This document shows, in pieces, positions 1 to 4,687 of a stretch of DNA of 5,185 nt. Position 1 is the stretch's first letter. Each line of letters begins with the position of its first letter. The DNA lies in NCBI GenBank assembly GCA_002334985.1, contig DDBY01000210.1, positions 1-5,185 of the forward strand, given 5' to 3'. This DNA is from Micavibrio sp. UBA2020. Its GTDB lineage: Bacteria; Pseudomonadota; Alphaproteobacteria; Micavibrionales; UBA2020. Under the pieces are notes generated by a model. The model was given only the letters and a program-made list of their open reading frames with translations, was not told the DNA's origin and made no database searches. Made by a program: the position numbers and the translations under genes.

Positions 1-719
1 GGCGAATAGCGCGACGGCGCTTTCAAAAGTCCGGCCAGAACGGCACTTTCCCACAGCGTCAAATCTTTCGCGCGCTTGCCGAAATAGGTGCGCGCCGCGC
101 TGTCGATGCCATAAGCGCCGGAGCCGTAATAAACGCGGTTCAGATAAGCCGAAAGAATTTCATCCTTGTCATGCCGCCATTCGATAACAAGGGCGAGCAT
201 CGCCTCCTGCACCTTGCGGCGGATGGTTTTGTCGGGCGTCAGGAAAAGATTTTTCGCCAGCTGCTGCGTGATGGTGGAACCGCCCTGCGCAAAGCGGCGC
301 GCGCGCACATTCACCCACATCGCGCGGGCAAGACCCAGCGGGTCAACGCCGAAATGGCTGTAAAAACGGCGGTCTTCAATCGCCATGACCGCGCCCGCGA
401 CATACGGCGGCAAATCGCGCACCTTGACGATGTCGCCGGAAAGCCCGCCGTAGCGCGCAATCATGGTGCCGTCATGCGACAGCACGGTGATGCTGGGGCG
501 TTTATCGACGGGCTGGACTTCGCGCGTATCCGGCAGGTCATAGGCGAACCACGCCAGCACCAGCATAAACCCCGCAAAGCCGAAAAGACCGAGCGTGAAA
601 AAAAGCCGCCACCACGAAAAGCCGCGCCCGCCGCCGCTGCGTTTGCGCTTCGGCGAAGAAGAAGAGCTGCGGGGCGTTGCCCGCAGCCCTTTTTTCTTTT
701 TGGTCGTTTTGCGTGTCAC
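1..719 (-). CDS. Class A penicillin-binding protein (PBP1A family), N-terminal 239 residues; 3' end outside window
   Basis: This is the glycosyltransferase half of a bifunctional peptidoglycan synthase, which polymerises glycan strands from lipid II at the outer face of the inner membrane. The cytoplasmic tail (residues 1-38) is rich in Lys and Arg with a run of five Ser, and one membrane segment covers about 38-59. The GT51 domain follows with its signature motifs. EDRRFYSHFG holds the catalytic Glu at E115, and GGSTITQQL lies at 146-154. RKVQE puts a second conserved Glu at E172, the same 57-residue spacing as E233/E290 in E. coli PBP1b. KDEILSAYLNRVYYG lies at 186-200. The last visible residues, LLKAPSRYS, suit a class A PBP better than monofunctional MtgA, but the transpeptidase domain lies beyond base 1. 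GTG at 719 is chosen because an in-frame TGA lies four codons upstream and no other start precedes the membrane segment. No good Shine-Dalgarno is visible. The thiolase stop is 26 bases upstream, so co-transcription is likely. Confidence 0.93.
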   Translation of the reverse strand, partial: MTRKTTKKKKGLRATPRSSSSSPKRKRSGGGRGFSWWRLFFTLGLFGFAGFMLVLAWFAYDLPDTREVQPVDKRPSITVLSHDGTMIARYGGLSGDIVKVRDLPPYVAGAVMAIEDRRFYSHFGVDPLGLARAMWVNVRARRFAQGGSTITQQLAKNLFLTPDKTIRRKVQEAMLALVIEWRHDKDEILSAYLNRVYYGSGAYGIDSAARTYFGKRAKDLTLWESAVLAGLLKAPSRYS

Positions 720-745
720 CGGAGTATTTCAGCGCGCCTTTTTTA

Positions 746-1939
746 TCAGGCCGCGCGCTCCAGTGCGATGGCTGTGCCTTCGCCGCCGCCGATGCAAAGC
801 GCGGCAACACCGCGCGTCACGCCGCGTTTTTCCATGGCCGCCAGAAGCGTGACCATGATACGCGCACCCGTCGCCCCGATGGGGTGGCCGAGGGCGCAAG
901 CGCCGCCGTTGACGTTAACTTTTTCAGCGGGCAGGCCCATTTCCTTCATCGCGGCCAGCGTGACCACGGCGAAGGCCTCGTTGATTTCAAAAAGGTCAAC
1001 GTCTTTCGCGCTCCAGCCCGTTTTATCGAACAGCTTTTGCATTGCGCCAATGGGGGCGATGGTGAATTCGGACGGTTTTTGCGCATGGCTGGCATGGCCG
1101 CGGATGGTGGCGATGATTTTAAGCCCGCGCTTGTCCGCTTCGGATTTGCGCATCATGACAAGCGCCGCCGCGCCGTCGGAAATAGAGCTGGAGGTCGCCG
1201 CCGTCACCGTGCCGTCTGCACCGAAGGCAGGCTTCAGCGTCGGGATTTTTTCCGGCTTCGCTTTCTTGGGGCTTTCGTCTTCGGTCACGGTCACGTCACC
1301 GGTTTTGGATTTCATGACAACGGGCACGATTTCAGACGAAAACGCGCCGCCTTTGGTTGCTTCCTGCGCGCGGTTCAGCGATTGCAGGGCGAAGTTGTCC
1401 TGATCTTCGCGCGTAATCTGGCAGCTGCGTGCGGTTTCATCGGCGAAAACGCCCATCAGCTGGCCTTTGTCGTAGGCGTCTTCAAGACCATCAAGGAACA
1501 TGTGGTCGGAAACCTTGCCATGCCCCATGCGGAAACCGCCGCGCGCCTTGTCGAGCAGATAGGGCGCGTTGGTCATGCTTTCCATGCCGCCCGCAACCAT
1601 GATACTGGCCGCGCCTGCAATCAGGTTGTCGTGCGCCAGCATCGCGGCTTTCATGCCGGAGCCGCACATTTTGTTAATCGTGGTTGCAGGCACACTGTCG
1701 GGCAGTCCCGCCTTGCGCGCGGCCTGACGGGCAGGCGCCTGACCTTGGCCAGCCTGCAAAACGCAGCCCATGAGAACTTCTTCGATGTCCGCAGGCTGAA
1801 GACCTGCGCGGCTCACAGCGGCCTCGACCGCGATTTTGCCGAGGTCGGAGGCGCTGAGCGCGGAGAATTCGCCCTGAAACGCGCCGATGGGGGTGCGCGC
1901 CATACCAACGATAACGACGGGGTCCTGAGCCTGTGTCAT
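746..1939 (-). CDS. Acetyl-CoA acetyltransferase (thiolase, EC 2.3.1.9 type)
   Basis: This cytoplasmic thiolase joins two acetyl-CoA into acetoacetyl-CoA, or runs the reverse cleavage. It feeds polyhydroxybutyrate, ketone-body or isoprenoid routes, or ends beta-oxidation. The 397-residue product has the usual family length. The nucleophile is C92 in NKMCGSGMKA. The other active-site motifs are NEAF (N320), GHPIGATGAR (H352) and CIGGGEG (C382). These match Cys89, Asn316, His348 and Cys378 of the Zoogloea ramigera enzyme with a shift of 3-4 residues. The usual TxGNxS motif reads TAATSSSISDG here, a small departure. ATG at 1939 is preferred because AAGGA lies 9 bases upstream and the protein then opens in typical thiolase fashion (MTQAQDPVVIVGMARTPIG). 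ATGs at 1948 and 1945 sit too close to that site, and the frame back to 2032 looks like untranslated leader. Without neighbouring pathway genes the role (phaA, atoB or another) cannot be settled. Confidence 0.96.
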   Translation of the reverse strand: MTQAQDPVVIVGMARTPIGAFQGEFSALSASDLGKIAVEAAVSRAGLQPADIEEVLMGCVLQAGQGQAPARQAARKAGLPDSVPATTINKMCGSGMKAAMLAHDNLIAGAASIMVAGGMESMTNAPYLLDKARGGFRMGHGKVSDHMFLDGLEDAYDKGQLMGVFADETARSCQITREDQDNFALQSLNRAQEATKGGAFSSEIVPVVMKSKTGDVTVTEDESPKKAKPEKIPTLKPAFGADGTVTAATSSSISDGAAALVMMRKSEADKRGLKIIATIRGHASHAQKPSEFTIAPIGAMQKLFDKTGWSAKDVDLFEINEAFAVVTLAAMKEMGLPAEKVNVNGGACALGHPIGATGARIMVTLLAAMEKRGVTRGVAALCIGGGEGTAIALERAA

Positions 1940-1948
1940 GAGCATCAT

Positions 1949-1955
1949 TCCTTTT
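1949..1955 (-). promoter_or_regulatory. Ribosome binding site deciding the thiolase start
   Basis: The minus strand reads AAAAGGA here. The AAGGA core ends 9 bases before ATG 1939. It directly abuts ATG 1948 and is only 3 bases from ATG 1945, so the third of the three clustered in-frame ATGs is the likely start. Confidence 0.6.
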
Positions 1956-2042
1956 GCAAAGAGGGGAAGGTCATATTCAACGTCAAGTTTGCGGCGCGCG
2001 CGGGGTTGCCCCGTTTCTATCGCAGCGCACAATACGGGGATG

Positions 2043-2071
2043 ATTTAACCCCCGCGGCCGCTTTAAATCAA
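2043..2071 (-). promoter_or_regulatory. Candidate promoter for the thiolase gene
   Basis: On the minus strand a -35-like TTGATT (2066-2071) and a -10-like TTAAAT (2043-2048) are separated by 17 bases. Each matches four of six consensus positions. The site lies in the 167-base gap between the TrpF-like gene and the thiolase, implying a leader of about 95-100 bases. A second TTGACG (1981-1986) closer to the gene lacks a convincing -10. The spacer contains a GCGGCCGC palindrome of unknown meaning. This is plausible, not proven; read-through from the TrpF-like gene is the alternative. Confidence 0.35.
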
Positions 2072-2106
2072 CCACTTTGGCAAACAAGGCGCGGCGCGCT
2101 GCATTA

Positions 2107-2802
2107 TCAGTCCGCTTTTCCGGCGTAGGGACTGGCGATTTCAAGCACGCGGCGCACTTTGGCGAGGTCGAAAACATCATCGGTGCGCACGCCTGTTTCC
2201 ATATCAATCCATGTTTCCTGTCCGGCAGCGACCTTGGCGATGACCTCGAGGTTTTGCGCGACGTTATCGGGGCGTAGGCCGCCCGCATAGCCGCAGAAAT
2301 GCCCCGCCAGCGGCGCATCCCAGCTATCGGGCGAAATGCCGCGGCCGGCGGATTCGTCGAACAGCACGGCGTGGTTGGGAATGTCTTTGAGCAGCGGCAA
2401 AAGCCCCTGCTTGTCCTTGGCGTATTGAATGATGAATTGCCAGCGCGGGTTATCGGCCACGCGCGCCAGCAGCGCGTTTTCATCATACTGCCCCTCGACG
2501 TCGCCGAATTTAAGGTTCAGCTGGATGCGCGAAAAACCCTGCATGGCATCCAGAATGGCTGCATCGCCCGCGACAAAACCCAAAAGCGCATCACCGCAAA
2601 GGTGCATGGCGGTGTTGCAACCCTCAGCCTGTTGGGCGAAAGATTTTATCCAGTCTATTTTGGGAAAGCGCGGCGTGCCCGCGCGCGAGGGCAGCAGCAA
2701 AATTGCCCATTCCGCCGCCGGAAATTCATGCGACAGAGCAACCAGATGCGACGGGTCAACGGCATCGTCCGCGCCTGTGATGGAAATGTATTTGAGATGC
2801 AT
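2107..2802 (-). CDS. TrpF-like (phosphoribosylanthranilate isomerase-related) TIM-barrel protein, probably not a true TrpF
   Basis: The 231-residue product aligns by eye with phosphoribosylanthranilate isomerase from end to end. KYISITGADDA (4-14) sits where TrpF has KICGIT and the following acidic residues. SRAGTPRFP (39-47) recalls the SpRy segment. LFDESAGRGISPDSWD (147-162) parallels the LDA...GGTG..FDW stretch with the acidic Asp at D149. GYAGGLRPDNV (171-181) parallels the phosphate-binding LAGGLxPeNV, and IDMETGVRT (199-207) parallels VDvSSGVE. The catalytic Cys of KICGIT is replaced by Ile6. The segment TAMHLCGD (64-71) is unlike ordinary TrpF. No trpA, trpB or trpC lies nearby. I infer a TrpF-superfamily protein with another, unknown activity. 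ATG 2802 is chosen because a G-run lies 6 bases upstream and the protein then opens directly with the first barrel strand; TTG at 2817 is the alternative. A strong promoter lies directly upstream. No clear terminator follows. Confidence 0.82.
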   Translation of the reverse strand: MHLKYISITGADDAVDPSHLVALSHEFPAAEWAILLLPSRAGTPRFPKIDWIKSFAQQAEGCNTAMHLCGDALLGFVAGDAAILDAMQGFSRIQLNLKFGDVEGQYDENALLARVADNPRWQFIIQYAKDKQGLLPLLKDIPNHAVLFDESAGRGISPDSWDAPLAGHFCGYAGGLRPDNVAQNLEVIAKVAAGQETWIDMETGVRTDDVFDLAKVRRVLEIASPYAGKAD

Positions 2803-2828
2803 GCAAACCCCCCGCAAAAACGTCCGCC

Positions 2829-2858
2829 ATTATAGGGACGCGCGCCCCGTAAAGTCAA
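2829..2858 (-). promoter_or_regulatory. Sigma-70-type promoter of the TrpF-like gene
   Basis: The minus strand carries TTGACT (2853-2858), an 18-base spacer and a perfect TATAAT (2829-2834). This is the best promoter match in the window. The predicted transcription start near 2822 gives a leader of only about 20 bases before ATG 2802. The -35 hexamer lies inside one half of the 9-base direct repeat at 2849-2873. Confidence 0.7.
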
Positions 2859-2873
2859 AGACGGGTAAAGTCA
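2849..2873. repeat. 9-base direct repeat overlapping the promoter -35 box
   Basis: GTAAAGTCA occurs at 2849-2857 and again at 2865-2873, a 16-base period (about 1.5 helical turns). The first copy overlaps the -35 box of the TrpF-like promoter and the second lies just upstream. A CCCGT/ACGGG inverted pair (2846-2850, 2861-2865) is interleaved. The position would suit a regulator binding site, but it could also be a chance local duplication. Confidence 0.45.
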
Positions 2874-2901
2874 GCCGCCGCCCTGATTTGAAAACAGCCG
2901 T

Positions 2902-2983
2902 CACATCCGCGAAGGCCGGTGTCCAGCAGCGGCGGAGGATTTGGGCGGCGGGATTTCTGGATTCCGGCCTGCGCCGGAATGAC
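2902..2983. repeat. Interspersed dyad repeat, copy A (shortened, 82 bases)
   Basis: The left end contains an imperfect dyad around GAAG, and the right end is a perfect 8-bp hairpin with a CTGC loop (2961-2980). The ends match the two copies at 4213 and 4411 and point the same way. About 25 bases of the central part found in those copies are missing here. The repeat lies between the beta-barrel gene and the TrpF-like promoter. Read in other frames it yields peptides such as LDSGLRRND, a well-known by-product of this kind of intergenic repeat. Confidence 0.85.
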
Positions 2984-3043
2984 GGGCGGGGGCTAAACGA
3001 AAACGCAGCCCAAAGCCCAAGAGCCGTAAAGACGCGCCCGCGC

Positions 3044-3802
3044 TTACCAGCTTTTGGTCAGGATGAACGTGCCCGACTGGTCGGCGGAGGCGTCGGAAAT
3101 ACCGACGCGGTAGGCCGCTTCGATGCTATAACCGCCGCCGAGTTTCGCCTTGAGCACGGGGCCTGCCGCGTGTTCCTGCGCGCTGTAGCCGGATTGGTGT
3201 TCAAGGTTGCCAAGGTCGTGAAACAGGTCGAGGCCGAGACGCAGGTTGTCGTTCACCGCGTATGTCACCTGCGTGCGCCATTCGGCCAGCAAGCCGCCGT
3301 CACGCTCTTCGCCGATTTCGGTTTCGAAAATCTGGTTAAAGCGGACTTCCCACGCCTTGTAGGGGATTTGCTGGTAAAAGCGCAGCGACAGCACATCGGG
3401 CTTTTTGTCGCCATCGGCAAAAGTATAATTCAGGCGGATGCCGCCATCGAAACCGTAGTCTTCTTTTTTCAGAACATGGAAGCGGTTTTGCAGACTAAGA
3501 CCGCTGAATTCGAAATTGTCGTCTTTGCGTTTATCGACGTTATAAACAAGACGCGCCGCGTAAAGGCTTGAAAACGCGTGGTCCAAGTGTACGCGCGTAC
3601 GGACACGTCCATCTTGTCCGGCGTCTTCGTCGTCTTCGGACATGGCAATGCGCCATTCAACCGCGGTCTTGCCCGCATCGACCGTCGCACCGCCGACGGC
3701 GGAATTGCTGTTGGCATTTGCGGCTTCGGCAAACAAGGACATAAAGGCGGCCAAGGCAACGGCGGCGGGGTTCTGATGTTTGTATCCGGATTGTTTATGC
3801 AA
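3044..3802 (-). CDS. Outer-membrane beta-barrel protein, family not identified
   Basis: The 252-residue precursor has a signal peptide: Lys at 3 and 8, a hydrophobic stretch at about 12-27, and a likely cleavage after ANA (28-30), before NSNS. The mature part alternates polar and hydrophobic or aromatic residues in short strands (for example LRFYQQI, WEVRFNQIF, LRLGLDLFHDLG, YSIEAAYRVGI) separated by acidic loops. It ends in TFILTKSW, with the terminal aromatic residue expected for recognition by the BAM insertion machinery. These signs support an outer-membrane barrel of perhaps 8-12 strands, but I do not recognise the family or a substrate. The frame opens at ATG 3856, but TTG 3802 is chosen: GGGAG lies 6 bases upstream, the product then begins with a standard signal peptide, and ATG 3856 would fall inside the promoter. 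Repeat copy A lies downstream; no clear terminator is seen. Confidence 0.82.
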   Translation of the reverse strand: MHKQSGYKHQNPAAVALAAFMSLFAEAANANSNSAVGGATVDAGKTAVEWRIAMSEDDEDAGQDGRVRTRVHLDHAFSSLYAARLVYNVDKRKDDNFEFSGLSLQNRFHVLKKEDYGFDGGIRLNYTFADGDKKPDVLSLRFYQQIPYKAWEVRFNQIFETEIGEERDGGLLAEWRTQVTYAVNDNLRLGLDLFHDLGNLEHQSGYSAQEHAAGPVLKAKLGGGYSIEAAYRVGISDASADQSGTFILTKSW

Positions 3803-3803
3803 A

Positions 3804-3813
3804 TCTCTCTCCC
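3804..3813 (-). promoter_or_regulatory. Ribosome binding site supporting the TTG start of the beta-barrel gene
   Basis: The minus strand reads GGGAGAGAGA. The GGGAG core (3809-3813) ends 6 bases before TTG 3802. This spacing, with the signal peptide that begins there, favours TTG over the in-frame ATG at 3856. Confidence 0.6.
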
Positions 3814-3828
3814 GTTTTTGTTCTGGCC

Positions 3829-3856
3829 AATCTAGCCCGCGGGGGCGTGATTTCAA
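3829..3856 (-). promoter_or_regulatory. Promoter of the beta-barrel gene
   Basis: The minus strand has TTGAAA (3851-3856, five of six consensus), a 16-base spacer and TAGATT (3829-3834, four of six). Transcription would begin near 3822, about 20 bases before TTG 3802 and upstream of its ribosome binding site. It lies in the 81-base gap after the small CxxC gene, so the beta-barrel gene can be expressed separately from it. Confidence 0.5.
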
Positions 3857-3883
3857 GTTTTTTTGCGGCGCGCGGCAGGCAGG

Positions 3884-4120
3884 TCAATCGCCCGCGTAGT
3901 CGATTTCAAGCCCGCAGTGGCGGCAACGGCGGCGGCTGCGCGGGCCGTTTTCATCGACGCTGTCGGTATCGGGATGATACCAGCGCGCGCCCGTGCCGCC
4001 CGCCGGCATGGGATTGTCCGCCGTGCAGATTTTGGCCGAGGCCTTCCATGGCCGCGCCGAAGCGACAACCGCCATGGCGACAATCACAATAAAAATCACG
4101 CCGAGTAAAATCATGGGCAT
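3884..4120 (-). CDS. Small membrane-anchored protein with a CxxC pair (possible zinc site), unknown function
   Basis: The 78-residue product has an N-terminal hydrophobic segment (about 3-20: ILLGVIFIVIVAMAVVA), probably a membrane anchor or uncleaved signal. A hydrophilic part follows with C32 in SAKICTADNPMP, the segment GARWYHPDTDSVDENGP (44-60), and CRHCGLEI with C66 and C69. The CxxC pair plus C32, and perhaps H49, could bind one zinc in a ribbon-like fold; that is inference. I do not recognise a named family. It is judged real because of the membrane segment, the ordered Cys/His residues, the good upstream ribosome binding site, and an end that does not overlap its neighbours. ATG 4120 (GGAG at 10 bases) and ATG 4114 (AAGGGG at 6 bases) are both possible starts. 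The same frame runs upstream to 4381, but that part is translated repeat copy B. Confidence 0.68.
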   Translation of the reverse strand: MPMILLGVIFIVIVAMAVVASARPWKASAKICTADNPMPAGGTGARWYHPDTDSVDENGPRSRRRCRHCGLEIDYAGD

Positions 4121-4212
4121 CCCCTTTTTTCTCCCCCCGCCATCCTGCCCGAAGCGCCCTGCGCTTGCAATCACCACAAGCCCCGCCTGTACGCCCACCA
4201 AGAAAGCGGCCG

Positions 4213-4319
4213 CACACCGGCGAAGGCCGGTGTCCAGTCTGGCGAAGCCAGTGTCAAAGCACTGGCGGCGGGTGGTTCGGGTGGAGAGTTCTCTGGATTC
4301 CGGCCTGCGCCGGAATGAC
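4213..4319. repeat. Interspersed dyad repeat, copy B (full length, 107 bases)
   Basis: Three hairpins stand in order. At the left end ACACCGGC pairs with GCCGGTGT around GAAG (4214-4233). In the middle CTGGC pairs with GCCAG around GAA. At the right end ATTCCGGC pairs with GCCGGAAT around CTGC (4297-4316). Both outer stems are perfect 8-bp helices with 4-base loops. Repeats of this type, which yield FRRRPESR or WIPACAGMT in stray translations, are widespread between genes in proteobacteria. There is no transposase, so mobility would need an enzyme supplied from elsewhere. Confidence 0.9.
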
Positions 4320-4410
4320 GGGAGGGAGAGCGGAGCAACATTTGCAGGAGCGGCTGCGCGGCGCGAAAGCAAGCGCGGCACAAGACAAAGCCCGCAAAAA
4401 AAGCAGTCGT

Positions 4411-4517
4411 CACACCGGCGGAGGCCGGTGTCCAGTCTGGCGAAGCCGGCGTCAAATAACGGGCGGCGGATGGTTTGAACGGAGGGGTTTCTGGATTCCG
4501 GCCTGCGCAGGAATGAC
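4411..4517. repeat. Interspersed dyad repeat, copy C (full length, 107 bases)
   Basis: This copy has the same length, direction and three-hairpin plan as the copy at 4213. The left stem is intact with a GGAG loop (4412-4431), a change from GAAG that keeps the helix. The right stem (4495-4514) has one C-to-A change that breaks one pair. The stretch between the middle and right hairpins differs clearly from copy B, while the hairpin ends are conserved. Confidence 0.9.
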
Positions 4518-4606
4518 TTGGTGGGGGCGTGGCACGTTCGCCGCCCCGCGCGGGGGCGGGCATGACGTGTTTGTTTATCGTTCTTAGCGGCGGCGCGCTG
4601 TATGCC

Positions 4607-4641
4607 GCAAAAAAGAAAGGGCGGCCTTATAAAGGCCGCCC
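4607..4641 (-). terminator. Rho-independent terminator of the porin gene
   Basis: A perfect 10-bp stem (GGGCGGCCTT with AAGGCCGCCC, 4619-4641) closes a 3-base loop. On the minus strand the T-rich tract TTTCTTTTTT (4609-4618) follows directly. It begins 46 bases after the porin stop codon and ends the porin transcript before the repeat-rich gap. Confidence 0.9.
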
Positions 4642-4647
4642 CTCTTT

Positions 4648-4681
4648 ATCAAGTTCTTGATGAGGGCAGGTTTACACCTGC
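4648..4681 (-). other. Two small hairpins between the porin stop and its terminator
   Basis: GCAGGT pairs with ACCTGC around a 4-base loop (4666-4681), and ATCAAG pairs with CTTGAT around a 2-base loop (4648-4661). With the terminator stem they make three consecutive hairpins in the 3' untranslated region. Such structures can slow 3'-to-5' decay of abundant mRNAs; that role is inferred here. Confidence 0.5.
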
Positions 4682-4687
4682 GCAACA

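Larger units (their letters stand above)
4121..4606. other. Intergenic region with two dyad repeats; no gene seen
   Basis: About 490 bases separate the small CxxC gene from the porin terminator. The region contains two 107-base dyad repeats (4213-4319, 4411-4517) whose starts are 198 bases apart. It also has a short hairpin AAGCGC-CCT-GCGCTT (4152-4166) in the possible leader of the CxxC gene and a GC-rich hairpin at 4541-4559. Open frames on both strands here are translated repeats. No convincing promoter for the CxxC gene was found. Confidence 0.7.

Noticed and set aside
171..1403. A 410-codon open frame on the plus strand
   Set aside because: It runs antisense through parts of two well-supported minus-strand genes, with low-complexity Ala/Arg-rich sequence and no family motif.
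1981..1986. TTGACG as a -35 box close to the thiolase start
   Set aside because: No acceptable -10 lies 16-18 bases downstream, and transcription would start at or within the ribosome binding site.
1940..2032. N-terminal extension of the thiolase frame up to 2032
   Set aside because: The extra residues do not resemble thiolases, and the AAGGA site is placed for ATG 1939.
677..2128. A 483-codon open frame on the plus strand
   Set aside because: It is antisense to the complete thiolase and the penicillin-binding protein start. Its product is rich in His, Arg and Gly as expected for the complement of GC-rich coding DNA, and has no recognisable motif.
2429..3571. A 380-codon open frame on the plus strand
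   Set aside because: It crosses the TrpF-like gene, an intergenic repeat and the beta-barrel gene in antisense. It includes the repeat-derived peptide LDSGLRRND, which shows it is not one gene.
4213..4517. CRISPR-like arrangement of repeats
   Set aside because: There are only two 107-base copies with internal hairpins and one 91-base spacer. Unit size, spacing and the lack of cas genes do not fit a CRISPR array.
4541..4559. GC-rich hairpin (7-bp stem) followed by moderately T-rich DNA on the plus strand
   Set aside because: No plus-strand gene precedes it, and the T-rich part does not start directly after the stem, so calling a terminator is not justified.
4165..4587. Overlapping open frames on both strands in the repeat-rich gap
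   Set aside because: The peptides are translations of repeats B and C (for example WIPACAGMT and HSGAGRNPE), appearing twice at the repeat spacing, with no other coding signal.
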